DNA from: Actinomycetota bacterium
GTDB lineage: Bacteria > Cyanobacteriota > Vampirovibrionia > Obscuribacterales > Obscuribacteraceae
Direction: 5' to 3'
Assembly (NCBI GenBank): GCA_903970355.1
Contig: CAJCIF010000047.1
Coordinates: 1 to 8,000 of the forward strand
Length of the DNA stretch: 8,000 nucleotides
Under the pieces are notes generated by a model, which saw only the letters and a list, made by a program, of their open reading frames with translations, did not search any database and was not told where the DNA came from. Below, one piece after another: positions 1 to 5,457 of this stretch. The position numbers and the translations under genes are program-made. How positions within the stretch are numbered: the first letter of the stretch is position 1; each line of letters opens with the position of its first letter.

Positions 1-1016
1 CCCACGGCACAGATGCGGCATCAAAGCAGCACCAACTTGAGATATTGAACGACGCTTTCAAAAGTGCATTCAAAGATCTGTCAGTCAAAGATGTCGACCC
101 AAAGACACAATCGATTTCGCTCCAGGATGGACAGGGCAACCACTACACCATGGACAAAGAGCATCAAGTAAGCGACGATCAAGGAAACCACTATGGCTTC
201 AAGAAAGATAGTGATGGCAGGTTGTCCCTAGTTAAGCTTCCTGGCGATACGCATTCTAAGGAGAAAGCAGAGGCGACACCTCCGGCCGTCCCTCACCCGA
301 CGGATACGACCTTTTCGGATGCCAACGGCACAAAGAAGAAAATCGAATATGATCAATCTGAGCAAATATCGAAAATCACCGAAGAGCTGCCCAATAATGG
401 TGGCGCGCGCATTTTCGCGCAGACTAATGGACAATGGCAATTGACTGACGAAAAGGGTGCCGTGACCCGTTTAGCCGAGAAACCATCGCTAAACTCCCAT
501 TTCGAAATAACATACAAAACAGAAGACAACCAGAATGTAACCGAAAAGCTGGACGGCTCTACGGTTTACCGAAACGCAGACCAGCTGATCACACAAACAG
601 CCGTAAGGAATAAAGATGGTTCCGTGACCAGGATGAACTACGATTATACGGGCAGCGAGGATGGTCAGCCCACCGCAGTCCGTATTCATGATTCCGGCGG
701 GGAGTGGGAGCTCGACCGTTTAGGAAATTGGCCCGTAAGCGCCCATAAAGACGAGTGGACTATCAAGCATAACGGCGAAAACACGGCGTTAGCATTTGAT
801 CCGACCGGTCTGAGTAAGAATGTACCTTTCCTAACCGGCACTCGAAGCGAAATACGAGTCGACCAAACTAATGGAGATTTCTCGTATACGGATGGAACAG
901 GCCGTTCGTACAATTATCACACCAATGGATCGGTGGACGTCGGACAAATGGGATTAAGCGGCGTGGAGTATACGCACTTGTCTAAAGCGGATAAGTCAGC
1001 AACACCAACATATTGA
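1..1016 (+). CDS. C-terminal part of a beta-repeat (YD/RHS-like) protein, 5' end outside the window
   Basis: The reading frame is open from base 3, so the TTG at 45 is probably internal and the true start lies before the window; about 337 residues are visible. Numbered from the TTG, the chain is hydrophilic and rich in DG, NG and GN turns spaced between short alternating strands. DGQGNHY (28-34) and DDQGNHY (44-50) form a close internal repeat. Two longer units, about 91-142 and 188-226, share the pattern D/N-G, hydrophobic-x-Y-D, a charged stretch, then G-x-W-x-L. This resembles YD/RHS-type beta-repeats of secreted or surface proteins, but no canonical YD consensus or hyperconserved RHS core is present. 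A Pro/Thr-rich hinge lies near 78-88. No membrane helix is visible in this part. The stop lies 5 bp from the stop of the convergent gene at 1022. The repeat architecture is seen; a surface or cell-wall role is inference. Confidence 0.75.
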   Translation, partial: HGTDAASKQHQLEILNDAFKSAFKDLSVKDVDPKTQSISLQDGQGNHYTMDKEHQVSDDQGNHYGFKKDSDGRLSLVKLPGDTHSKEKAEATPPAVPHPTDTTFSDANGTKKKIEYDQSEQISKITEELPNNGGARIFAQTNGQWQLTDEKGAVTRLAEKPSLNSHFEITYKTEDNQNVTEKLDGSTVYRNADQLITQTAVRNKDGSVTRMNYDYTGSEDGQPTAVRIHDSGGEWELDRLGNWPVSAHKDEWTIKHNGENTALAFDPTGLSKNVPFLTGTRSEIRVDQTNGDFSYTDGTGRSYNYHTNGSVDVGQMGLSGVEYTHLSKADKSATPTY

Positions 1017-1021
1017 CGATC

Positions 1022-1888
1022 TCAAGTCAGTCTGCGGCTCTTGATCTGCACAGATCGTCCATCGCTTGTATCGAAGGAAAGCACGCCTTGCTCCATGTCG
1101 AGTTGTAGGTTGAATACTTGGGTGCATTGGCCCGCACCGCTAACAGTACCAACCGCTTCCGTGACGTAGAATTCGTTGTTGCCTGTGTCCTGCACTAGCC
1201 ACCCATTGTTTAAGAACGCGCCTGAGCTCTTACCACCCAGCTCGCGCCAGAAAAGGTTGCCGGTGCGAGGATCGGCAATAAAACCATCGAGGAGAGTGAG
1301 TTTGGCACATTTATCACTTGGACCAGGGGGATCTACTTTCACAAATACCGTGGCATTGTCCATCTTACGAAAAAGGATGCCGTTGTTTGCTTGTACTCCC
1401 GTTACAGCTCTATTCTCATAGAATATGTCCCACAACCAGTCACCTCCCTCAGTGCAGACGTGCATATGTGGTGCTGTATCTGGTGGCAAGAGAGCTGGCA
1501 TCATTTTGCTGGTTGTTTGCTGAATTAGTTGAGGTTGTTCCGTATTTCGTACATAATCTGCGGCTGCTACGACGCTCTCGTCTGAGAGCAAGTACATTTT
1601 CTGACCGTTCTGAAAGAACGTTGCAACAACAGCGCCGTCCTCAAGGGCTTCATCATTTAGAAGCGAGTCAGCGAATTTCGCCACTGAGGCGATCGCTTCA
1701 CGAGCTTCATTGCCATCGCCATTTTCTTTTGCCTCGTATGCAGATAAAATCTCTTCGGGCAGAATTGGTTTTCCAAAAGTACGGGTTATGCCGCTCGATT
1801 TTCCTCGTTTCAGCTGAGATATTTGGCGCTTGTAGCTCTCGACGTATTCGCCCATGCTAGAGATTTGAGAATTTTCATCATCAAGCAT
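1022..1888 (-). CDS. Hypothetical protein, 288 residues, helical N-terminus and beta-rich C-terminus
   Basis: I do not recognise this family. The start at the ATG of 1886-1888 (MLDDENSQ) is chosen because GAGGAG sits just upstream at 1894-1899. A longer frame back to 1939 would run through a TATAAT promoter box and lacks such a site. Residues 1-30 are polar and helical (YVESYKRQ, QLKRGK). Residues 41-115 are Ala/Glu-rich helices containing a short strand near FFQNGQKMYLL. From about 140 the chain changes to beta-type sequence with W/G/D turns (GGDWLWDIFYENR; GNLFWRELGG; NNGWLVQDTGNNEF), ending in a basic SRRLT tail. There is no signal peptide or membrane helix. The W-G-x-L turns loosely recall the beta-repeat protein that converges on it, so the two may share a fold type, but that is inference. 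It probably has its own promoter, 91 bp after the CPBP gene. Confidence 0.8.
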   Translation of the reverse strand: MLDDENSQISSMGEYVESYKRQISQLKRGKSSGITRTFGKPILPEEILSAYEAKENGDGNEAREAIASVAKFADSLLNDEALEDGAVVATFFQNGQKMYLLSDESVVAAADYVRNTEQPQLIQQTTSKMMPALLPPDTAPHMHVCTEGGDWLWDIFYENRAVTGVQANNGILFRKMDNATVFVKVDPPGPSDKCAKLTLLDGFIADPRTGNLFWRELGGKSSGAFLNNGWLVQDTGNNEFYVTEAVGTVSGAGQCTQVFNLQLDMEQGVLSFDTSDGRSVQIKSRRLT

Positions 1889-1893
1889 AGTAT

Positions 1894-1899
1894 CTCCTC
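1894..1899 (-). promoter_or_regulatory. Shine-Dalgarno site that fixes the start of the 288-residue protein
   Basis: On the minus strand GAGGAG precedes the ATG at 1888 by 5 bases (GAGGAG-ATACT-ATG). It is close to a perfect anti-16S match and favours this ATG over the upstream in-frame starts at 1939 and 1918. Confidence 0.75.
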
Positions 1900-1921
1900 G
1901 CGCGAAAATGGCGTGCATCAG

Positions 1922-1927
1922 ATTATA
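1922..1927 (-). promoter_or_regulatory. Probable -10 box (TATAAT) for the 288-residue protein gene
   Basis: The minus strand reads TATAAT, a perfect -10 hexamer, giving a predicted transcript start near 1915 and a leader of about 27 bases that contains the GAGGAG site. No good TTGACA-like -35 lies at 16-18 bp; the nearest TTG hexamer (TTGGTC) is 23 bp away. The call therefore rests on the -10 box and its placement. Confidence 0.45.
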
Positions 1928-1979
1928 ACTGAGCAACACGATAGGGAAGGGACCAATATGAATCGGTTGCTACAGCCTG

Positions 1980-2657
1980 TTAAGGCATACCAAACTTTCT
2001 GAAATAATCGAGCAACAAAACCACGCATGCCAGGTCTGTTAGAAGACCATGTACCATTGCCGTCGTAATGATCGATCCGGTTTTTCGATAGATTAGTGCA
2101 AGCAACGCACCAAAACCGGCAAGAAGCATGATGCCTAGCTCGGCCCAACCGGGATATAAAACCTGACGAAAGATCAAATAGTGGAAGAGTGCATAAAGCA
2201 GCGAAGACCAGATGATACCAAAATATTTGAACCGACTGCCTGCTTTATCTAATGCATTTAGCACCACTCCGCGCCAAAACAATTCTTCCAACAATGGATT
2301 GATGATTGTTGAATATAGGGCAAAGAAGATAAACAAATTGCGAACGATGCCTTGTTCTTTCAAAAGCAAGGGCACACGCTCATTGGACAAAACTACCGTC
2401 CCGAATATTTCATAGGCCGCTACGGCGATCGCACTAAATAAAATTGTGGCGACGAACAACAGCCCACAATCACGGAGGGTCGGTTTCTTGAACGAGGGAA
2501 GCCATAAGGAACGTCCCCAGATAATCGCCGGTACGAGGACAAGTCCGTGATACAGTCCGTATGCCCATAATGCGCTCTTTAGCTGGTACATACCGACATA
2601 GATTGCAACGCACGGCAAGAGTGCCCACAGAATCAATATCGCACTGGAAACTTGCAA
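1980..2657 (-). CDS. CPBP-family intramembrane glutamic protease (CAAX-protease/Abi-like)
   Basis: A 225-residue polytopic membrane protein with several hydrophobic helices, roughly at 5-25, 28-47, 63-85, 106-122, 145-163, 172-190 and 195-216. The family signature is visible: EELFWR at 124-129 (EExxxR, catalytic Glu pair and Arg), then the motif-2 His in YALFH (His159), then the motif-3 His203 in MVHGLLTD. In most members motif 3 reads HxxxN; here the fourth position after His is Thr207, followed by Asp208, a mild departure. Known members include CAAX-prenyl endopeptidases and bacterial Abi/immunity or processing proteases; the substrate cannot be told from sequence. The start is a TTG with AAGGA five bases upstream; an in-frame TAG lies 12 codons further up and no ATG intervenes. 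It is divergent from FkbM and lies upstream of the 288-residue gene. Confidence 0.88.
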   Translation of the reverse strand: MQVSSAILILWALLPCVAIYVGMYQLKSALWAYGLYHGLVLVPAIIWGRSLWLPSFKKPTLRDCGLLFVATILFSAIAVAAYEIFGTVVLSNERVPLLLKEQGIVRNLFIFFALYSTIINPLLEELFWRGVVLNALDKAGSRFKYFGIIWSSLLYALFHYLIFRQVLYPGWAELGIMLLAGFGALLALIYRKTGSIITTAMVHGLLTDLACVVLLLDYFRKFGMP

Positions 2658-2661
2658 AATA

Positions 2662-2667
2662 TTCCTT
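2662..2667 (-). promoter_or_regulatory. Shine-Dalgarno site supporting a TTG start for the CPBP protease
   Basis: The minus strand reads AAGGAA, with AAGGA five bases before the TTG at 2655-2657. Only 12 codons separate this TTG from an upstream in-frame TAG and they contain no ATG or GTG, so the rare TTG start is well supported. Confidence 0.6.
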
Positions 2668-2696
2668 ACTAAGCTCTCGAATTGCTACGAAATTGG

Positions 2697-2729
2697 ATGA
2701 TACCATCTGAAGTAAATCAGGGATGTCAA
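2697..2729 (-). promoter_or_regulatory. Possible promoter of the CPBP protease: extended -10 with distant TTGACA
   Basis: On the minus strand a perfect TTGACA (2724-2729) is followed 21 bp later by TGG-TATCAT (2697-2705), an extended -10 motif with 5 of 6 bases. The spacer is longer than the usual 17 bp, so the extended -10 may work alone. The predicted start near 2690 leaves about 33 bases of leader containing the ribosome site. Confidence 0.35.
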
Positions 2730-2745
2730 TTGAAAGGGTAATGTG

Positions 2746-3534
2746 ATGACTTTTGTCTCTTATGCACAAAACTACGAAGACGTCGCCTTATATCGTGCGT
2801 TGAAACATATTTCGCACGGGTTTTATGTGGATGTCGGAGCTGAAGATCCTGAAGTTGATTCTGTGACTAAGGCCTTCTACGAACGAGGGTGGAGAGGAAT
2901 CAATATAGAGCCAGCAGAAAATGGTTTCAGAAAACTTTGTGCCGATCGTCCAGAAGACGTTAATTTAAACGTGGCTGCAGGAGCGGATTCAGGCTCTCTT
3001 ATGTTTTTTGAAATAGCTGATCATGCCTGCCTCTCAACCGCTGTTGAGAGAATCGCAAATGAACATCGTGAGCGAGGGTATGCAGTGCATGAACGGTCTG
3101 TGCCAGTGTTACCACTTAGTGAAATTCTGAACGAGCATCTCAAGACAGAAATCAACTTTCTAAAAATTGACGTCGAGGGATATGAATACGAAACGTTATA
3201 CGGGCTTGATCTTTCAATATTCCGTCCCTGGATCATTCTCGTGGAGTCGATTGCACCCGGCTCATTAGTGGATAGCTATGAACCCTGGGAAACACTATTG
3301 CTCAAAAATGGCTATGAATATTGTTCCTTTGATCGTATCAACCGGTTTTATGTAGCAAAAGAGCATCGTGAACTTAGAGCAGCTCTCTCACAACCTCCCT
3401 GCCCTGCCTTCGACAACTTCATCACATATGGTGAATTTCTAAATCAGCAAAAGGCCAAAGAGCTCGAGCTCAGGAATCTAGAACTAAAAAATCAAATTTC
3501 GGAATTGGAACACCAGTTAAATCGTTTGCCTTAG
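2746..3534 (+). CDS. FkbM family SAM-dependent methyltransferase with C-terminal coiled coil
   Basis: This 262-residue protein matches the FkbM group that opens with a SYAQNYEDVALYRAL-type stretch (residues 5-19). The SAM-binding motif I is FYVDVGAEDP (27-36), followed by an acidic strand end (INIEP, 52-56). The conserved FLKIDVEGYE lies at 138-147, and ILVESI (164-169) is a further core strand. Family members O-methylate sugars, lipids or polyketides and often sit in glycan loci, so methylation of a cell-envelope glycan is a reasonable inference. Residues 233-259 (QQKAKELELRNLELKN and onward) form a Leu/Glu coiled coil that ends the protein; in related proteins such a segment can bridge to a glycosyltransferase, which is absent here. 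A GTG at 2743 is in frame, but the ATG at 2746 sits at better distance (7 bases) from AAGGG (2734-2738). It is divergent from CPBP and convergent with rhomboid. Confidence 0.9.
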   Translation: MTFVSYAQNYEDVALYRALKHISHGFYVDVGAEDPEVDSVTKAFYERGWRGINIEPAENGFRKLCADRPEDVNLNVAAGADSGSLMFFEIADHACLSTAVERIANEHRERGYAVHERSVPVLPLSEILNEHLKTEINFLKIDVEGYEYETLYGLDLSIFRPWIILVESIAPGSLVDSYEPWETLLLKNGYEYCSFDRINRFYVAKEHRELRAALSQPPCPAFDNFITYGEFLNQQKAKELELRNLELKNQISELEHQLNRLP

Positions 3535-3537
3535 TGG

Positions 3538-3582
3538 TATCGATTATGATGCGCGCCAAACTAACGGTGGGACTATCGATTA
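3538..3582 (+). repeat. Short direct repeat TATCGATTA bracketing the FkbM/rhomboid junction
   Basis: TATCGATTA occurs at 3538-3546, just after the FkbM stop, and again at 3574-3582, where its final TTA is the rhomboid stop codon. ATCGAT is itself a palindrome, so the copies could also pair as a 6-bp stem. There is no T-run, so it is not a convincing terminator. It may be chance. Confidence 0.3.
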
Positions 3583-4329
3583 ACGAACGCGCTTCCAGTT
3601 GGTTACTTCTGGCTGTGGAAGCATATCTTCTTCTTGGTTTTTCGGGCTAAGTAAATAACCAAGAACTATCCCGCACAAAAATCCACCGATATGGGCGAAA
3701 TAAGCAACATGGTTGGTTGCCAGCGCGTGGTGCTGTCCGTATGAACTAGATGCAGCGTACTGCTCGAGCATTCTGAAAAAGAATACACTGCCGATCTGGC
3801 ATGCATACCAGAAAAGCATTACTCCCAAGGCGGGTACCTTAAATGTGGTAGCCATTCCACGTCCAATGAGGGCAATATTGACCTGCGCATCTGGAAACAT
3901 AATCATGTACGCACCCATTACACCAGCTATGGCGCCACTGGCACCGATTGCTACTTGAGTTGGATCTCCGCCAAATAATCCGTGCACCACATTCGCAACG
4001 ACACCGCAAGTGATAAAGAAAACTATGTAAGCAAAGCGGCCCAATCTGTCTTCGACGTTGTCGCCAAATAGATAAAGCATCCAGCCGTTGCCGATCAGGT
4101 GAAGCCAACCGCCGTGTAGAAAAATGGAAGTAACCAGAGTGACTAGAGCGAGTGGTTCGAAGTGCCCGAAAACTCGATCGGCTGTGAACCCCCAGGTTTG
4201 AACGAAAGTTTGCACCTGATCTTTTGGAAGATTGACTTCGTAAAGAAAGACAAGTGCCATGATGAAGAGAAGTGCGTAAGTAACGTCTGGGAAACGTTTT
4301 AGTGGCGCATCGTCCGAAATCGGAAACAT
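3580..4329 (-). CDS. Rhomboid family intramembrane serine protease
   Basis: A 249-residue polytopic membrane protein with all catalytic features of a rhomboid. It has HxxxxHxxxN at 72-81 (His72, His77, Asn81), the nucleophile in GASG (Ser131) followed by a small-residue helix (AIAGVMGAY), and the general-base His213 in HIGG followed by GFLCG. The N-terminus MFPISDDAPLKRFP, then a hydrophobic helix (about 16-30), is the usual opening of bacterial members that begin just before TM1. The loop before the last helix is Ser/His-rich (195-207), and the C-terminus is polar and cytosol-like. The start at the ATG of 4327-4329 is preferred because TAGGT lies 5 bases upstream. A longer frame from a TTG at 4392 would add 21 atypical residues with no ribosome site. 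Rhomboids cleave single-pass membrane substrates; the target here is unknown. It lies 129 bp downstream of the 204-residue gene on the same strand. Confidence 0.93.
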   Translation of the reverse strand: MFPISDDAPLKRFPDVTYALLFIMALVFLYEVNLPKDQVQTFVQTWGFTADRVFGHFEPLALVTLVTSIFLHGGWLHLIGNGWMLYLFGDNVEDRLGRFAYIVFFITCGVVANVVHGLFGGDPTQVAIGASGAIAGVMGAYMIMFPDAQVNIALIGRGMATTFKVPALGVMLFWYACQIGSVFFFRMLEQYAASSSYGQHHALATNHVAYFAHIGGFLCGIVLGYLLSPKNQEEDMLPQPEVTNWKRVR

Positions 4330-4334
4330 TTTTG

Positions 4335-4364
4335 ACCTACTTGGTAAACGAAGGAAATTACCAA
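4335..4364 (-). promoter_or_regulatory. Rhomboid leader: hairpin next to the Shine-Dalgarno site
   Basis: On the minus strand TTGGTAA (4358-4364) pairs perfectly with TTACCAA (4341-4347) across a 10-base loop. The ribosome site TAGGT (4335-4339) follows within two bases, 5 bases before the ATG at 4329. CCAAGTAG also occurs twice in this leader (4373-4380 and 4337-4344). A stem this close could influence initiation, but it is A/T-rich and only 7 bp, so regulation is speculative. Confidence 0.3.
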
Positions 4365-4458
4365 ATAAATTACTACTTGGCAACTTGTCCAAGCCTGATT
4401 AATACGCATTTCTTAAGGTTCTGGCCGGCTTGATTTCCGGATGCATTCCTAAGCCTAA

Positions 4459-5073
4459 CTAGCTGCTCGTTTGAGAAGGCGTTCGTTCTTTAAACCAAGA
4501 CTCTTCGTTCAAGAGTTTTAGTAGCTCAGTCACGGGTGCGTTCGTTTCAGACGACGGAATAACTGGGTTATCCCCTTTCCTAATTGCATACGCATCAAGG
4601 TCGGTTGTTCCGATTTGCCAAGCATCTTTGACGAACAATTGAGTCTTTACTATGTGTGTTTTTATCGTTGTGGCAGAACCTTCCTCTGTTATCGCTGCCG
4701 GCAGAACTGCAAACTTTCCCGTTCTTTCAAATTTTGCAATGAAGTTCTCCAGGTCATCACTACTGTTTTTAGAGCATTGAAAAATTCGAGCCCTGAAGTT
4801 ACCGCTTATATTTTCGGCATTGTCACAAAACAGGACGCGATAAACGTCCGGTGAACTTTGGTCGACACCAAATATAATACTGACACGTAATCGTTCATTC
4901 GGGTCTTCAATGCCTATGTCTTCTACCAGAAGTTCAAATAGTTTTTCCGTAGCTTCCACATATTCGTATATGGGAACGAGCAAGGGCAACATATTATGAT
5001 CGCTATCGTAGGCTACGCCGGTCCATATCGCCTCTTCCCAAAGAGTGTCGTGAATCACCGAAACTGGTTCCAT
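4459..5073 (-). CDS. Hypothetical soluble protein, 204 residues
   Basis: I do not recognise this family. The protein is acidic, with no signal peptide or membrane helix, so it is probably cytoplasmic. Residues 35-60 form a likely amphipathic helix (EYVEATEKLFELLVEDIG). Residues 62-83 look like paired beta strands (RLRVSIIFGV, then VYRVLFCDN), followed by a third (FRARIFQC), suggesting an alpha/beta fold. Residues 108-160 include another mixed segment with the motif KDAWQIGTTDLDAYAIRKGDN. The tail (175-204) is Ser/Thr-rich with one helix (VTELLKLLNEESWF). Cys83 and Cys100 are the only cysteines and show no metal-site spacing. AAGGAGA (5084-5090) lies 10 bases before the ATG, so the start is secure. 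It sits 129 bp upstream of the rhomboid on the same strand and downstream of a terminator, so it probably has its own promoter. No function is assigned. Confidence 0.82.
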   Translation of the reverse strand: MEPVSVIHDTLWEEAIWTGVAYDSDHNMLPLLVPIYEYVEATEKLFELLVEDIGIEDPNERLRVSIIFGVDQSSPDVYRVLFCDNAENISGNFRARIFQCSKNSSDDLENFIAKFERTGKFAVLPAAITEEGSATTIKTHIVKTQLFVKDAWQIGTTDLDAYAIRKGDNPVIPSSETNAPVTELLKLLNEESWFKERTPSQTSS

Positions 5074-5151
5074 TGCCTGATAGTCTCCTTCAGAAAACGA
5101 ACAAAGATGGCCATCACCATTTGAAAGCCATTATCTGTTCAGGATTGCTGG

Positions 5152-5187
5152 AAAAAAATAGGCAAAACCCGAAAATTTTGGGTTTTG
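5152..5187 (-). terminator. Intrinsic terminator downstream of tRNA-Pro
   Basis: On the minus strand CAAAACCC (5180-5187) pairs with GGGTTTTG (5163-5170). The loop holds AAAATTTT, which can extend the stem around a one-base bulge. Four bases later comes TTTTTTT (5152-5158). The position, about 75 bp after the tRNA, fits a terminator that separates the tRNA from the 204-residue gene. It could instead act as an attenuator of that gene. Confidence 0.55.
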
Positions 5188-5262
5188 AAAAGGCAAAAAG
5201 TGTGACCGTTCTCTCCGGAACGATCTGTTATATGTTTCACGGCCGAACACTCAGAAAAAAAA

Positions 5263-5336
5263 TCGGGACGACAGGATTTGAACCTGCGACCTATTGCTCC
5301 CAAAGCAACCGCGCTACCAAGCTGCGCTACGTCCCG
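5263..5336 (-). tRNA. tRNA-Pro (anticodon UGG)
   Basis: The 74-base minus-strand sequence folds as a full cloverleaf. The acceptor is CGGGACG with CGTCCCG plus discriminator A. The D stem is GCGC/GCGC with loop AGCTTGGTA. The anticodon stem is GTTGC/GCAAT (one G-U) with loop TTTGGGA, giving anticodon TGG. The variable loop is AGGTC, and the T stem is GCAGG/CCTGT (one G-U) with TTCAAAT. CCA is not encoded, so a CCA-adding enzyme is needed. The discriminator is followed directly by eight T (5255-5262), and an extended -10 box lies about 10 bp before the 5' end. Confidence 0.97.
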
Positions 5337-5346
5337 TTCGTAAGTA

Positions 5347-5355
5347 AATATAGCA
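5347..5355 (-). promoter_or_regulatory. Extended -10 box for tRNA-Pro
   Basis: The minus strand reads TGC-TATATT (TGn plus 5 of 6 of TATAAT), ending 10 bases before the mature tRNA 5' end, so transcription would start at or just before the tRNA. A CTGACA (-35-like, 5 of 6) lies at 5374-5379, but 21 bp away, longer than usual. Confidence 0.45.
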
Positions 5356-5389
5356 TGAGAGGAAATGTGGGGTTGTCAGGGATAATGCG

Positions 5390-5415
5390 AAAAACACGGG
5401 CGGCTAAAGCCGCCC
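5390..5415 (-). terminator. Probable intrinsic terminator of the SH3b/small-membrane-protein operon
   Basis: On the minus strand GGGCGGC-TTTA-GCCGCCC forms a 7-bp all-G/C stem (extendable by a T-A pair), followed by GTGTTTTT (T5 at 5390-5394). It lies about 45-70 bp after the stop of the small membrane protein and just before the tRNA promoter, where a terminator is expected. The stem is also the core of a REP-like repeat. Confidence 0.5.
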
Positions 5416-5435
5416 CTACGCCGCCCCTACGGGGC
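5398..5435. repeat. REP-like GC-rich palindrome with tandem 11-mer
   Basis: GGGCGGCT-AA-AGCCGCCC (5398-5415) is a perfect palindrome. Its right arm runs into GCCGCCCCTAC (5409-5419), which is repeated exactly and without a gap at 5420-5430. The second copy ends in a further hairpin, GCCCC-TAC-GGGGC (5423-5435). The base composition is far more G/C-rich than its flanks. The design resembles dispersed intergenic REP-type repeats; whether further copies exist in the genome cannot be seen from one window. Confidence 0.55.
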
Positions 5436-5457
5436 AATACGTCGAATTGTTCGGTTC

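Noticed and set aside
1318..1860. Plus-strand open frame of 180 codons.
   Set aside because: It lies antisense to the well-supported 288-residue gene, lacks a ribosome site and has a composition unlike a real protein (many Arg, Leu, Cys, His).
2658..2745. A plus-strand promoter for FkbM in the divergent gap.
   Set aside because: TTGCTA and TTGGAT occur but neither has a -10 at a usable distance; the promoter may lie inside the CPBP gene.
4330..4392. Longer rhomboid start at TTG 4392.
   Set aside because: No ribosome site precedes it, the extra 21 residues do not fit the family N-terminus, and the ATG at 4329 has TAGGT at good distance.
5130..5135. GATAAT on the minus strand as a -10 box for the 204-residue gene.
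   Set aside because: No acceptable -35 at 16-18 bp and no extended TGn; it may be real but is not supported well enough to list.
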